Positions 24,189-33,659 of a DNA stretch of 64,000 nt are shown piece after piece (position 1 is the stretch's first letter; the number at the start of each line of letters is the position of its first letter). This DNA is from Roseomonas sp. (GTDB lineage: Bacteria; Pseudomonadota; Alphaproteobacteria; Acetobacterales; Acetobacteraceae): contig JADCFQ010000007.1 of the NCBI GenBank assembly GCA_020249435.1, positions 371,221 to 435,220 on the forward strand. The letters run 5' to 3'. The notes under the pieces were generated by a model. The model ran no database searches and was not told where the DNA came from. It saw only the letters and a program-made list of their open reading frames with translations. The position numbers were made by a program, and so were the translations under genes.

Positions 24189-25309
24189 CAGCGGAGCTCC
24201 AATTCGGCTTGCAAGGCGCCAGCGGCCTTGATGGCTTGCAGGATGGAAATCAGGTCACGCGGACCAACACCCAGGCTGTTCAAGCCACGCACCAATTCCT
24301 GCAGCGTCACACTCTGCGGCAGGATGCCCATGCGGCGTTCGGATTGGTCTTCAATTTCAATGCCCGTGCGCGGCACCACCTGAGTCTGGCCCTGCGCGAA
24401 GGCATTGGGCTGGCTTACCTGCGGGGTTTCGGTGATGCGAATGGTCAAATTGCCCTGCGCGATGGCCACGGTGGAAACGCGCACCGCATCGCCCATCACA
24501 ATCGTGCCAGTCGCTTCATCAATCACCACGCGGGCGATCTGGTCGGGTTCAACGCGCAGCCTTTCGATATCGGTCAGGAAGGCCACCGGATCGCGCCCAT
24601 TCAGCGCAACAGAAACCGTGCGCGGGTCAGTCGCCGTCGCAATATTGCGCCGCGTTGAGTTGTTGATGGCGGTGGCAATGCGCCGCGCCGTGGTCAAATC
24701 CGGATTCTTGAGCGACAAGCGCACCCGATCCCGATTGGCGAGCGTGAACGGCACTTCGCGTTCCACAATCGCGCCATTTGAAATGCGCCCGGCGGTTGGC
24801 ACGCCGCGCGTGACGGAAGCAGCCGCACCGCGGGCCGCAATGGCACCGGTCGCAAGCGCACCCTGCGCCACGGCGTAAACTTCGCCATCCGCGCCAAGCA
24901 AAGGGGTCACCAACAAGGTGCCGCCGGTCAGGTTTGTCGCATCACCGAGCGCGGAAACCGCCACATCAATCCGGCTGCCAGGCTTGGCGAAGGCGGGCAG
25001 ATTGGCCGTTACCATCACGGCGGCGACATTCTTGGTGTCCAATTGGCGTTCGAAATCGCGCGAATTGATGCCCAGGCGTTCCAACATCCCGACCAGGGAT
25101 TGGCGGGTAAAGACCGAGCTTCTGAGGCGATCCCCAGTGCCATTCAGGCCAATGACCAGGCCGTAACCCACCAGTTGGTTGTCGCGCACGCCCTCCATAT
25201 CCACTATATCCTTGATGCGGATTTGGGCGGAGGCGGGCGACGCAAGGAAACACACCGCCACAGCCAGGGCGGTAAGGATTTTTGCGAGCGCTTGCGCTAT
25301 ACGGGTCAA
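24188..25309 (-). CDS. flgI: Flagellar basal-body P-ring protein FlgI
   Basis: P-ring subunit, 373 aa, the standard length. A signal peptide ends PASAQ near residue 28, and the mature start IRIKDIVDMEGVRDNQLVGYG is characteristic. It forms the periplasmic bushing around the rod in peptidoglycan. The start is a TTG at 25309 with GGAGA 7 nt ahead; the longer frame reaching 25414 would begin upstream of the sigma-54 promoter (25364-25378) and is rejected. The operon continues with the rod-binding and FlgN-like genes. fliX is divergent. Confidence 0.95.
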   Translation of the reverse strand: MTRIAQALAKILTALAVAVCFLASPASAQIRIKDIVDMEGVRDNQLVGYGLVIGLNGTGDRLRSSVFTRQSLVGMLERLGINSRDFERQLDTKNVAAVMVTANLPAFAKPGSRIDVAVSALGDATNLTGGTLLVTPLLGADGEVYAVAQGALATGAIAARGAAASVTRGVPTAGRISNGAIVEREVPFTLANRDRVRLSLKNPDLTTARRIATAINNSTRRNIATATDPRTVSVALNGRDPVAFLTDIERLRVEPDQIARVVIDEATGTIVMGDAVRVSTVAIAQGNLTIRITETPQVSQPNAFAQGQTQVVPRTGIEIEDQSERRMGILPQSVTLQELVRGLNSLGVGPRDLISILQAIKAAGALQAELELR

Positions 25310-25363
25310 GTTCTGTCTCCGGCAGCCACCCCGATCATGGGCGGCGGTCTCTCCGGGTGTAGG

Positions 25364-25378
25364 GCAAGGTCCGTGCCA
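25364..25378 (-). promoter_or_regulatory. Sigma-54 promoter for flgI
   Basis: On the minus strand TGGCAC (25378-25373), five bases, then TTGC (25367-25364) matches the -24/-12 consensus exactly. Transcription should start near 25352, giving a leader of about 40 nt before the TTG start. Sigma-54 control of flgI is usual in alphaproteobacteria with FlbD. Confidence 0.85.
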
Positions 25379-25408
25379 GGGTTTCGGAGCGTCTTCGCCG
25401 AGTCGCAT

Positions 25409-25447
25409 CGGCAAAACCTGCCGGGTCCCGGCTGAGCCTGCCGGGAC
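25409..25447. promoter_or_regulatory. Paired inverted repeats, candidate FlbD-type enhancer between flgI and fliX
   Basis: Two adjoining inverted repeats: CGGCA-N5-TGCCG (25409-25423) and GTCCCGGC-N7-GCCGGGAC (25425-25447). They lie about 55-95 bp upstream of the expected flgI start site and just before the fliX ribosome site. The first resembles the ftr elements bound by FlbD in Caulobacter as I remember them. FliX, encoded next door, is the FlbD partner. Confidence 0.5.
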
Positions 25448-25468
25448 AGGGCGGAAGAAGGAGGTCAG

Positions 25469-25876
25469 ATGGTCGTTATTCGGGGCGTGACGGGCGGCAC
25501 CACTGTGCCGGGGGCGCGGTCAACGCGCGGCGCCTCGGGCGGCTTTCGTGTGGGCGGCGGCGCCGAGGAATCGCGCGAAGCCAATGCCAGCACTGGCGTT
25601 TCGGCCGCGACCGCGATTGGGCTTCTGGCCGTTCAGGAATCGGCCCCGGCCGGGGAGCGTAATGCCCGCGCCTTCCGCCGCGGAGAGGATATGCTGCGCG
25701 AATTGAAGGCCCTGCAATTGGAATTGCTGGAAGGCCGCGCCGACCCCACCCGTCTCCAAGAACTTGCCCGGCTGACCGAGGGCGAAAAACCCGCCGATCC
25801 GGGCCTGGCTGAGGCGGTTGAGGCCATTGCGCTGCGTGCGCGGTTGGAATTGGCCCGGCGCGGCATTGAAAGCTGA
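25469..25876 (+). CDS. fliX: Flagellar assembly regulator FliX
   Basis: FliX-family protein of 135 aa. After a low-complexity Gly/Ala/Ser region comes the conserved helical part RAFRRGEDMLRELKALQLELLEG (about 70-92). In Caulobacter FliX couples early flagellar assembly to FlbD-activated transcription of class III/IV genes. The ATG at 25469 has a strong GGAGG site. It is divergent from flgI across a region with a sigma-54 promoter and two inverted repeats, the classical arrangement. dksA lies 142 bp downstream. Confidence 0.85.
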   Translation: MVVIRGVTGGTTVPGARSTRGASGGFRVGGGAEESREANASTGVSAATAIGLLAVQESAPAGERNARAFRRGEDMLRELKALQLELLEGRADPTRLQELARLTEGEKPADPGLAEAVEAIALRARLELARRGIES

Positions 25877-25913
25877 AATCGGCTTTTGTCAGGTATTTGT
25901 CACACTTCGCCCC

Positions 25914-25941
25914 TTGGCGCCCTGCAACAATTGGGTATAGA
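25914..25941 (+). promoter_or_regulatory. Candidate sigma-70 promoter for dksA
   Basis: TTGGCG (25914-25919), a 16-bp spacer and TATAGA (25936-25941) lie about 75 bp upstream of the dksA ATG. This is a reasonable housekeeping match read by eye. Confidence 0.5.
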
Positions 25942-26018
25942 AGCGCCCTTAAGTAACCGAGTCAGGTTTCAGCAAGGAACCACCTTGGTGCAAGTGCAAG
26001 GCGGAGGAAGAAGAAGAT

Positions 26019-26435
26019 ATGTTAGTGACATTGCCGCCCGATTACCGTCCCTCGGATGCCGAGGAGTTCATGAATGCGCTGCAAGTTGAATATTTCAGAC
26101 AAAAACTTTTGAGATGGCGCCAGGATTTGGTGCGCGAAGCCGGTGAGACACTCTCATCCCTTTCTGAAGGTGGCATAGCGGAAGCGGACCTCGCGGATCG
26201 CGCTTCTGTCGAGACCGACCGCGCGCTTGAGTTGCGCACCAGGGACCGGGCGCGGAAGTTGATCAACAAGATTGATCAGGCCTTGGACCGGATTGAATAC
26301 GGCACCTATGGCTATTGCGAAGAAAGCGGGGAGCCGATTTCGCTCCGCCGGCTGGAAGCGCGGCCCATCGCCACCATGACGATCGAGGCGCAGGAACGCC
26401 ATGAACGCATGGAACGGGTGCATCGGGACGATTGA
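26019..26435 (+). CDS. dksA: RNA polymerase-binding protein DksA
   Basis: DksA of 138 aa. The coiled-coil domain with the acidic tip (SEGGIAEADLADRAS, about 45-60) inserts into the RNA polymerase secondary channel and works with ppGpp. The C-terminal zinc-finger region YGYCEESGEPISLRRLEARPIATM keeps only one of the four zinc cysteines, as is common in alphaproteobacterial DksA, so zinc binding is doubtful. The ATG at 26019 follows GGAGGAAGAAG. Its position next to fliX is conserved in several alphaproteobacteria. Confidence 0.93.
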   Translation: MLVTLPPDYRPSDAEEFMNALQVEYFRQKLLRWRQDLVREAGETLSSLSEGGIAEADLADRASVETDRALELRTRDRARKLINKIDQALDRIEYGTYGYCEESGEPISLRRLEARPIATMTIEAQERHERMERVHRDD

Positions 26436-26440
26436 AGGTT

Positions 26441-26457
26441 GGGACGCAACGCGTCCC
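26441..26457. terminator. Hairpin between convergent dksA and priA
   Basis: GGGACGC-AAC-GCGTCCC is a perfect 7-bp stem with a 3-nt loop filling the 26-bp convergent gap. There is no T tract. It may assist termination in both directions. Confidence 0.4.
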
Positions 26458-26461
26458 CGAG

Positions 26462-28684
26462 TTAGAGAAACCCGACCGGGTCCACATCCACTTGCACCCG
26501 GACATTGCCGGGCACATCCACCTTCGCCAGCCATTCGCCCAAAAGCCGCTGCACGCCGATATCGCGCCGCGCCTTGAGCAATAACCGCCGCCGATGCCGC
26601 CCCCGCAACAAGGCAAGCGGCGCCGGCGCGGGGCCCAGCACCTCCACCCCCTGCCCTGCCGGCGCCGCGCGCCCCAAATCCCGCGCCACCCGATCCGCTG
26701 CCTTTTCATCGGGGGAGCTCACGATCAAGGCCGCCAACCGACCAAAGGGCGGCCAGGAACCCGGGCGCCGTGCCTCGGCCTCGGCGGCCATGAAGGCTTC
26801 ATATTCGCCCGATACCAGCGCCTGCATCACCGGATGATCAGGCGAGAAACTTTGCAGCAAAACGCGCCCCGGATGTTCCGCCCGCCCGGCGCGGCCCGCC
26901 ACCTGATGGAGAAGCTGGACGGTGCGCTCTGCCGCGCGCAAATCGCCGCCGGCGAGGCCAAGATCAGCATCCACCACGCCGACCAGCGTGAGATAGGGAA
27001 AATGCCAGCCCTTGGCGACAATCTGCGTGCCGATGATCAGATCAACCTCGCGCTTTTCAATTGCCTCGGCCGCTGCCGCGGCTGCTGCCGGGCCGGGCAG
27101 TGTGTCGGATGCCATGACCAGCCGCCGCGCTTCGGGGAACAGCGTCGCGGCTTCTTCCAAGACACGCTCCACGCCCGGCCCGATTGGCACGGTGCTATGC
27201 GGCGCGGCGCAGCTTGGGCAATGGCTGGGTGGCGCCTCCACATGGCCGCAATGGTGGCATTGCAGCCGCCGCGCAGCGCGGTGTTCCACCAGCCAGGCCG
27301 TGCAATTCGGGCAGCGCAGCCGATGGCCGCAGGCGCGGCAGAGTGTCAGCGGCGCATAGCCGCGCCGGTTCAAGAACAGCATGGCCTGTTCGCCGCGCTT
27401 AAGTGTTTCGGCCACCGCAGCGACCAAGGCAGGGCTCAAGAATCGCCCGCGCGGTGGCGTTTCGCGCCGTAGGTCTATCAGGCCAATTTCCGGCATCACC
27501 GCGCCGCCATGGCGCGCGGCCAAATGGCATTCGCCGTAACGCCCGGCGCGCGCATTGGTGAGTGTTTCAAGCGAGGGCGTTGCACTCACCAGCACACAAG
27601 CCGCATCAGACAAGCGCGCCCGCACCACCGCCATGTCGCGCGCGTGATAGATCACGCCATCTTCCTGCTTGAAAGCGGTTTCATGTTCCTCATCCACCAC
27701 GATCAGGCCGAGATCGGGAAAGGGCAGAAACAGCGCCGAACGCGCGCCCACCAGCACGGGGGCGCGGCCTTCCGCCACCGCGCGCCAGGTGATGCGCCGC
27801 GTGCGCGGGGAAAGCTCCGAATGCCACAGCGCCGGGTCAGTACCGAAGCGCGCCCGGAAACGGTCCAGCCATTGCGCGGAAAGTGCTATTTCCGGCAGCA
27901 GCACCAAAGCCTGCCGCCCAGCCTGCAGCGCGGCGGCGATGGCTTCGAAATAGACCTCAGTCTTGCCGGAACCGGTCACGCCGGACAGCAAGGTGGTGCT
28001 GTAGGCCTCCCGCGCCACGGCCGAGCGCAGCAATGAAGCTGCTTCGGCCTGGTCGGCATCGAGCACCGGGCCGGGGCGGGCGAGATCGGGCGGGCGGAAA
28101 TCCTCAAGCGGGGGCAGCAGGCCAGGGACCAGCAAGCCAGCATCGGCCATACCGCGCAGCACGGCGGGTGCGACGCCGGCTTCGCGGGCCAAATCGTCGG
28201 GCGCGCGCACCTCATGCGCTGGCAAGGCGGCCAGCACGCGTTGACGTGCGGGTGTCAGGCGCGCCGCTTCGGGCAGCGGATCGGCGCGGCACCAGCCGGC
28301 GCGATGGGGCAGCGCTTCCAATGCGGCAGGCACACTCATCGCCATGCGCAGCACCGCGCCGCGCGGCGAAAGCGTATAGGCCGCGACCCAATCCACGAAG
28401 CGGCGGAGCTTTTCCGGCATGGGCGGCGCTTCCAGCACCGCTGCAATCGGGCGCAACCGATGGTCTGGCAGCTGCGACTCGGGTGCCTCATCCCAGACCA
28501 CGCCAATCACCTGCCGCCCACCCAGCGGCACGGCGACGAAACTGCCAGGGGGCAGCGCATCCTCATCCGCCCGATAATCATAGGCATCGGCCAAAGGCAG
28601 CGGCAGCAGCACCCGCAAGCGCCTGACAGGGCTTGAAGAAATTGTTTCAGGCAAAAGGGACTGCTTTCGCGAAGGGGCCGGCAT
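26462..28684 (-). CDS. priA: Primosomal protein N' (replication restart helicase PriA)
   Basis: PriA helicase of 740 aa, full length. Order: N-terminal 3'-DNA-binding domain (about 20-115), winged-helix region, helicase core with Walker [12 protein letters not shown] near 235, DEEH box in IVVDEEHE, then the zinc-binding insertion with eight cysteines ([13 protein letters not shown] and [17 protein letters not shown]), helicase motif VAGRAGR and a C-terminal PriA domain. It recognises stalled forks and loads DnaB. It is monocistronic, and divergent from fsa. Confidence 0.97.
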   Translation of the reverse strand: MPAPSRKQSLLPETISSSPVRRLRVLLPLPLADAYDYRADEDALPPGSFVAVPLGGRQVIGVVWDEAPESQLPDHRLRPIAAVLEAPPMPEKLRRFVDWVAAYTLSPRGAVLRMAMSVPAALEALPHRAGWCRADPLPEAARLTPARQRVLAALPAHEVRAPDDLAREAGVAPAVLRGMADAGLLVPGLLPPLEDFRPPDLARPGPVLDADQAEAASLLRSAVAREAYSTTLLSGVTGSGKTEVYFEAIAAALQAGRQALVLLPEIALSAQWLDRFRARFGTDPALWHSELSPRTRRITWRAVAEGRAPVLVGARSALFLPFPDLGLIVVDEEHETAFKQEDGVIYHARDMAVVRARLSDAACVLVSATPSLETLTNARAGRYGECHLAARHGGAVMPEIGLIDLRRETPPRGRFLSPALVAAVAETLKRGEQAMLFLNRRGYAPLTLCRACGHRLRCPNCTAWLVEHRAARRLQCHHCGHVEAPPSHCPSCAAPHSTVPIGPGVERVLEEAATLFPEARRLVMASDTLPGPAAAAAAAEAIEKREVDLIIGTQIVAKGWHFPYLTLVGVVDADLGLAGGDLRAAERTVQLLHQVAGRAGRAEHPGRVLLQSFSPDHPVMQALVSGEYEAFMAAEAEARRPGSWPPFGRLAALIVSSPDEKAADRVARDLGRAAPAGQGVEVLGPAPAPLALLRGRHRRRLLLKARRDIGVQRLLGEWLAKVDVPGNVRVQVDVDPVGFL

Positions 28685-28787
28685 GGGCTATGATGTAGCG
28701 CATTCGGGGTGGCAAGGCTTGCGCTTTGGAATGCGCAGCGCCATTCCCCGCCCAAGCTTCGTCTTTCGCCACGCAGGATTGGAATTC

Positions 28788-29444
28788 ATGAAGTTCTTTG
28801 TTGATACCGCCGAAGTCGCTGAAATCCGTGCGCTCATCGAATTGGGCATGGTGGATGGGGTCACGACCAATCCTTCACTCATCGCCAAATCCGGCCGCGA
28901 CATGAAGCAGGTGATTGCGGAAATCTGCGCCATCACACCCGGCCCCGTCAGCGCCGAGGTCACCGCGACAGACGCCGCCGGCATGCTGGCCGAAGGGCGC
29001 TTCTTGCGCTCCATCGCGCCCAATGTCGCGGTCAAGGTGCCGCTCACGGAAGCGGGGCTGATCGCCTGTCGCACATTGGCGGCTGAAGGCGCCTTGGTGA
29101 ATGTGACGCTCTGTTTTTCCGCGGGCCAGGCGCTGCTGGCCGCCAAGGCGGGCGCTGCCTTCATCTCCCCCTTTGTCGGGCGGCTTGATGATATCGCGAC
29201 CGATGGCATGCGGCTGATTGCGGACATTGTGCAGATATACCGCAATTACCCCGCCCTTCGTACCGAGGTTCTGGTCGCTTCCATCCGCCACCCGATCCAT
29301 CTGGTGGAAAGTGCCAAGATGGGCGCCCATGTTGCGACCCTGCCGCCCGCCGTGATCCGCCAATTGCTGAAGCATCCGCTGACTGACAAGGGGCTGGAGG
29401 CGTTTCTGGCGGATTGGAAAAAGACAGGACAAAGCATCCTGTGA
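28788..29444 (+). CDS. fsa: Fructose-6-phosphate aldolase / TalC-type transaldolase
   Basis: Small transaldolase-family enzyme of 218 aa. It starts [13 protein letters not shown], has [15 protein letters not shown] (phosphate and sugar contacts) and the Schiff-base lysine K83 in VAVKVPLT. Members act either as transaldolase in the pentose phosphate pathway or as fructose-6-phosphate aldolase; sequence alone does not decide. The ATG at 28788 follows GGA. It overlaps the DUF484 gene by 4 bp and leads the cluster fsa-DUF484-xerC-dapB on the plus strand. Confidence 0.92.
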   Translation: MKFFVDTAEVAEIRALIELGMVDGVTTNPSLIAKSGRDMKQVIAEICAITPGPVSAEVTATDAAGMLAEGRFLRSIAPNVAVKVPLTEAGLIACRTLAAEGALVNVTLCFSAGQALLAAKAGAAFISPFVGRLDDIATDGMRLIADIVQIYRNYPALRTEVLVASIRHPIHLVESAKMGAHVATLPPAVIRQLLKHPLTDKGLEAFLADWKKTGQSIL

Positions 29445-30124
29445 GCGACCCTCCCTCAGACGGGAAGGCCCCGAACGGGCCCTCGGCTGAGGAGGTGGAA
29501 GCATTCCTGCGCGCCCATCCTGGGTTTCTGGCAGAAAGGCCAGAGCTTTACCGCGCGCTGGCGCCACCGCGGCGCGTGCATGGTGATGGGCTGACGGATC
29601 ACATGGCGGCGATGCTGGGCGCGGAACGCGAACGCGCAACCGCGCTGGATGCGGAATTGCGCCTGGCCTTGGATGCGGAACGCGCCGGGCTTGGCTTGGT
29701 GTCGCGTGTGCGGTTGGCGGTGCTGGCGCTGATGCGTTCAGACAATGCGCCTGAGACCGTGGCGCAGGAATGGCCCAATCTGCTGGGCCTTGAAAGCTGC
29801 ACGCTATGTGTGGAACCGCCGGATAATCCCGGCCAATTATGGATGCGCCCGGAACAGCGCCCCTTGCCGCGCGGGACCGTGGAGAAATTGCTCGGGCGCG
29901 GGCGGGATGTGCTGGTGCGCGACAAGCCAGACGATGCCGATATGCTGCATGGCGAAGCGGGCGGGCTGATTGCGCGCGATGCGCTGGTGCGCGTGGTGGT
30001 GGCGCAGCAACCCTTGATGCTGCTGGCGCTGGGCGCGCGGGATGCGCATGCGCTGCCGGCGCGCCATGGCACCGAACCCTTGGTGTTTCTGGGCCGCGCC
30101 GTGGCGGCGGCGATAGCGCGTTGA
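29441..30124 (+). CDS. DUF484 family protein
   Basis: GAF-like DUF484 protein of 227 aa. The N-terminal [20 protein letters not shown] is the family hallmark, followed by a helix and a GAF-type domain. The family commonly lies just upstream of xerC, as here (1-bp gap), but its function is unknown. GTG at 29441 overlaps the fsa stop by 4 bp and is preferred over an in-frame ATG further up, which would intrude into fsa. It is likely co-translated with both neighbours. Confidence 0.87.
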   Translation: MSDPPSDGKAPNGPSAEEVEAFLRAHPGFLAERPELYRALAPPRRVHGDGLTDHMAAMLGAERERATALDAELRLALDAERAGLGLVSRVRLAVLALMRSDNAPETVAQEWPNLLGLESCTLCVEPPDNPGQLWMRPEQRPLPRGTVEKLLGRGRDVLVRDKPDDADMLHGEAGGLIARDALVRVVVAQQPLMLLALGARDAHALPARHGTEPLVFLGRAVAAAIAR

Positions 30125-30125
30125 T

Positions 30126-31058
30126 ATGCAGGCTTCTGAGGCCGCTGCCACCTGGCTTGGCTGGTTCGCCCGCGAACGCCGCGCGAGTGCACATAGCGTC
30201 GAAGCCTATAGCCGCGATGTGGCGCAATTCCTTGCCTTCCTGACCGGGCATTTGGGCGCGGAGCCTGACCTGGCTGCGCTTGGCGCCTTGCGGCCCGCTG
30301 ATTTGCGCGCCTTTCTATCCGCCCGCGCGATGGAGGGTGACAGTGCCGCGACCCGCGCCCGCAAGCTGGCCGCCATTCGCGGGTTTTTGCGTTATCTGCA
30401 ACGCCATCAGGGCATGGCGCCGGTGGCGCTGGCGGGGCTGCGTGCGCCGCGTGCCAAGCAGCCCTTGCCGCGCGCCTTGAGTGAGAAGGAAGCGCGTGCC
30501 GCCGCCGAAGATGTCGCTGATGTTTATGCGCTGGGCCGGCATGAAAACCCGCGCCTGCAAGCCGCCCGCGACCGCGCCCTGTTCACGCTGCTTTATGGCG
30601 CGGGGTTACGACTTGGGGAGGCTTTGGCGCTCAATCTTGGGGATGCACCGCGACCGGGGTCTGAGGCAGCGCTCAGCGTTCTCGGCAAGGGCAATAAGGA
30701 AAGGCTGGTGCCGATACTGCCGGTGATCCGGGATGCCATGGCGGCCTATCTGGCGGAACGCGGCGCGGGCGGGGCGGATGAGCCGCTATTCATCGGCGCG
30801 CGCGGGGCGCGGCTTGATCCTGCGGTGGCGCAAAAGCGGCTGCGTGATTTTCGCAGGCTTGCCGGGCTGCCGGAACATGCGAGCCCACATGCGCTCCGCC
30901 ACTCCTTCGCGACGCATTTGCTGGGCGGTGGCGCTGATTTGCGCGCGATCCAGGAATTGCTCGGCCATGCCAGCCTTTCGACCACGCAGCGCTATACGGC
31001 AGTGGATGCGGCAGCGCTGCTGGAGACCTGGCGGAAGGCGCATCCGCGGGCGGATTGA
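30126..31058 (+). CDS. xerC: Tyrosine recombinase XerC
   Basis: Site-specific recombinase of 310 aa with an N-terminal SAM-like core-binding domain (about 5-100) and a catalytic domain. The full active site is visible: R162 (GAGLRLGEAL), K188 (GKGNKER), H255 and R258 (HALRHSFATHLL), H281 (LGHASLSTTQRY) and the nucleophile Y290. With XerD it resolves chromosome dimers at dif under FtsK control. Its place after DUF484 supports XerC over a phage integrase. Confidence 0.95.
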   Translation: MQASEAAATWLGWFARERRASAHSVEAYSRDVAQFLAFLTGHLGAEPDLAALGALRPADLRAFLSARAMEGDSAATRARKLAAIRGFLRYLQRHQGMAPVALAGLRAPRAKQPLPRALSEKEARAAAEDVADVYALGRHENPRLQAARDRALFTLLYGAGLRLGEALALNLGDAPRPGSEAALSVLGKGNKERLVPILPVIRDAMAAYLAERGAGGADEPLFIGARGARLDPAVAQKRLRDFRRLAGLPEHASPHALRHSFATHLLGGGADLRAIQELLGHASLSTTQRYTAVDAAALLETWRKAHPRAD

Positions 31059-31115
31059 CGCGGAAGAGCGATAAGGCTTGGGTCAGACAATGTTTGAAAT
31101 CGCGGGAGAAACGCC

Positions 31116-31889
31116 ATGAGCATTCGCATCGGTATCGCCGGCATGGCCGGGCGCATGGGCCGGTTGTTGATTGAGGAAGTCGCTGCCGCCGGCGCGGTAT
31201 GTGTGGGCGGCACCTTGCGCGCGGGCGGCAAGCCAGCCCCTGCCGGCTTGCAAAGCTTTCCCGATATCACGGCACTTTTCGCCGCTTCCGATGTGGTGAT
31301 TGATTTCACCCATGCCGAGACCGCGCCCGCGCATGCTGCTGCTGCCGCCGCCTGCGGCAAGGGATTTATCCTGGGCAGTTCCGGGCTTTCAGCGGCGGCG
31401 GAGGCGGCGGTGGCGGAAGCCGGCAAGCGCGCGCCGATTGTCTATGCCGCGAATTTTGCGCCCGGCGTCAATCTGTTCCTCGCCATCGCTGAACGCATGG
31501 CCGCCGCCCTGCCCGGCGCGCAATATGATGCCGAGATTGTCGAGATGCATCACCGCCAAAAGGTGGATGCGCCATCCGGCACCGCAGTCGCCTTGGGCCG
31601 CGCTGTGGCAGCCGGGCGCGGCACCACCATGGAAGAAGCAGGCATTGAAAGCGGGCGAGATGGCCATTGCGGCCCGCGCGGTACCGGTACCATCGGCTTC
31701 GCGGCTTTGCGCGGCGGGCAGGTGGTGGGTGAACACACGCTGCTTTTCGCCGCCGCTTCAGAACATATCAGCCTGACGCATAGAAGTTTCGACCGCCGCG
31801 TTTATGCCACCGGCGCGGTGCGTGCCGCGCTTTGGGTGCATGGCCGCGCACCGGCTCTTTACGGTATGAAGCATGTGCTTGGGATGTGA
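31116..31889 (+). CDS. dapB: 4-hydroxy-tetrahydrodipicolinate reductase DapB
   Basis: Lysine and diaminopimelate biosynthesis enzyme, 257 aa. The NAD(P) motif is GIAGMAGRMGRLLIEEV (7-23). The catalytic region EMHHRQKVDAPSGTA holds H145, H146 and K149, and GRDGHCGPRGTGTIGFAALRGG binds the substrate. It reduces the DapA product with NAD(P)H in the cytosol. The ATG follows GGGAGAAACGCC. It lies 57 bp after xerC and may be read with it or from its own promoter. Confidence 0.96.
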   Translation: MSIRIGIAGMAGRMGRLLIEEVAAAGAVCVGGTLRAGGKPAPAGLQSFPDITALFAASDVVIDFTHAETAPAHAAAAAACGKGFILGSSGLSAAAEAAVAEAGKRAPIVYAANFAPGVNLFLAIAERMAAALPGAQYDAEIVEMHHRQKVDAPSGTAVALGRAVAAGRGTTMEEAGIESGRDGHCGPRGTGTIGFAALRGGQVVGEHTLLFAAASEHISLTHRSFDRRVYATGAVRAALWVHGRAPALYGMKHVLGM

Positions 31890-31936
31890 ATTCATGAATC
31901 CTGTAGCGGCACGACGCGCGCCTTATACCCTGCCAT

Positions 31937-32215
31937 CTAGGTATTTTTACGAATAACAGTCAATAAAATGATCATACCCCAAGAAATTACTACGGCAAGT
32001 AAGTTGTATCTCCTTAGCCGCCATGCATGAGGGTAACTCGACAATTTTTTTCCAAGTTCTCCAATAGGGAAAAAGCCTGCCAGCCAAAATGTGCCCTCGC
32101 TTCCGAATACAGACAAAATGAGATCACGATTCCTACGGATATGGATTTTTAAATACAGCACTTGAACTACTACGACGACGGTCAAAAGACCAAAAAACGC
32201 GGCGACGCTAGGCAT
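31937..32215 (-). CDS. AT-rich orphan membrane protein of unknown function
   Basis: Predicted 92-aa protein with two membrane helices, about residues 4-22 and 68-87, joined by a basic, aromatic loop (HIRRNRD...SYPHAWRLRRYN). The ATG at 32215 has AGGAG 10 nt ahead; a longer TTG-initiated form (32263) would overlap the monooxygenase gene. Base composition is clearly more AT-rich than all neighbours, with codons such as TTA, ATA and AGG that are rare nearby, which suggests recent acquisition. I do not recognise the family. It lies between dapB (convergent) and the flavin monooxygenase. Confidence 0.55.
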   Translation of the reverse strand: MPSVAAFFGLLTVVVVVQVLYLKIHIRRNRDLILSVFGSEGTFWLAGFFPIGELGKKLSSYPHAWRLRRYNLLAVVISWGMIILLTVIRKNT

Positions 32216-32250
32216 ATCTGAAAAACTCCTCAATTTGGTTCCAGGTACTT

Positions 32251-33600
32251 TCACCTCTGCCAATCGAAAGGCGCGGCGCGCGGCAGGCCGAGATTTTCCC
32301 GTAGCGTCGTGCCCGTAAATTCCTTGCGGAAGACACCGCGGCGCTGCAATTCCGGCACGACCAGGCGCACAAATTCCTCATAAGTGCCGGGCATATGTGT
32401 GGCGGCCAGCACAAAGCCATCGCAGGCACCACCTTCCACCCAGGCCTGCATTTCATCCGCCACACGCTTGGGCGTGCCGCAGAATATCGGGAATTCGCGG
32501 ATCGTGCCGCGCCCGGTAATCTCCACGAAATCGCGCAAGGTCGGGTTGCGCTTGCCGCTGGCCGCGACCACGCGATCTCGCAGCGCTTGCAGCCCCTTGA
32601 TGCCGGCCAATTCATCATCGGTGAAGGCATCATCCAAGCCTTTTGAGGCGAAATCATAATTCAACGCCTCAGACAGCAGCGAAAGACCATCAACCGGCTT
32701 GGCCAGGCCATCAATCAAGGCGCGCTTTTCCTGCGCTGCGGCTTCGGTCTCACCCACAATGCAATAAACCGCCGGGCAGATGCGTACCGTAGCGGGGTCT
32801 CGGCCGGATGCCGCGACCTGTTCCTTGAAACCGCCATAGCCGCGCTTGGCGACTTCCATATTCGGATAGATCACGAAAACCAGATCACCCCAGCGCGCCG
32901 CAAAATTCTTGCCGCGACCGCTTTGGCCGGCCTGGATCAGAACGGGCCGACCTTGAGGCGTGCGCGGCACGGTGAAGGGGCCACGGCTTTTGAACCATTT
33001 GCCCTTGTGATCCAGGCGGCGCACCTTGCCGGCATCGGCGAAGATGCCGCTCTCGCGGTCCTGGATGATGGCGTCATCGCCCCAGGAATCCCAATGCGAC
33101 AGCACAATTTCCATGAACTCATCAGCACGATCATAGCGCAGATCATGTTCCAGATGATCATCCGCACCCATGTTATGCGCTTCGCTGTCATTCAGCGATG
33201 TCACCACATTCCAGGCCGCGCGCCCGCCCAGCATGTGATCAAGCGTCGCGAAAACCCGCGCCACATGGAAGGGTTCGTAATAGGTGGTGGAATAGGTGCC
33301 GCCGAGACCAAGCTTTGACGTGGCAAGCCCCATCGCTGTCAGGATCGAAATCAGATCAAGCTTCACCACGCGAATGCCATGCCGCACCGCTTCCGCATGG
33401 TCGCGGCCAAGAATATCGGGCATGGCGAGGCGATCATCGAAAAACGCCATATGAAAGCAGCCGGCTTCAAGCGTGCGGGCGATGCGCTGGTAATATTCAG
33501 GCCGCAGATAATCCTGCATCGTCGCAGGGTGGCGCCAGGACCCCACATAGTTTGAGCAATTCTGCGCCTGCAGAAAGGCAACCAGCGTCATTTGCTTCAT
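32251..33600 (-). CDS. LLM-class flavin-dependent monooxygenase (NtaA/SnaA/DszA family)
   Basis: FMN-dependent monooxygenase of 449 aa. It begins MTLVAFLQAQNCSNYVGSWR, and has the substrate and flavin stretches FFDDRLAMPDIL, TYSTTYYEPFHVARVFATLD and GRAAWNVVTSLND typical of the nitrilotriacetate/dibenzothiophene sulfone monooxygenase group. It uses FMNH2 supplied by a separate reductase to oxidise a xenobiotic, sulfonate or amine; no reductase gene is adjacent. The ATG at 33600 follows AAGGAA. It is on the same strand as, and downstream of, the TetR gene (59-bp gap), so it may belong to that regulon. Confidence 0.87.
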   Translation of the reverse strand: MKQMTLVAFLQAQNCSNYVGSWRHPATMQDYLRPEYYQRIARTLEAGCFHMAFFDDRLAMPDILGRDHAEAVRHGIRVVKLDLISILTAMGLATSKLGLGGTYSTTYYEPFHVARVFATLDHMLGGRAAWNVVTSLNDSEAHNMGADDHLEHDLRYDRADEFMEIVLSHWDSWGDDAIIQDRESGIFADAGKVRRLDHKGKWFKSRGPFTVPRTPQGRPVLIQAGQSGRGKNFAARWGDLVFVIYPNMEVAKRGYGGFKEQVAASGRDPATVRICPAVYCIVGETEAAAQEKRALIDGLAKPVDGLSLLSEALNYDFASKGLDDAFTDDELAGIKGLQALRDRVVAASGKRNPTLRDFVEITGRGTIREFPIFCGTPKRVADEMQAWVEGGACDGFVLAATHMPGTYEEFVRLVVPELQRRGVFRKEFTGTTLRENLGLPRAAPFDWQR

Positions 33601-33659
33601 CGGCGTATTCCTTTTCCCGTGCTGCAGCATCGCGCGCCGGGGCGGGCGCGGCAAGCCAT

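Noticed and set aside
30126..31058. Phage integrase marking a genomic island
   Set aside because: The recombinase has the XerC plan and sits in the standard DUF484-xerC arrangement beside housekeeping genes, with no att repeats seen.
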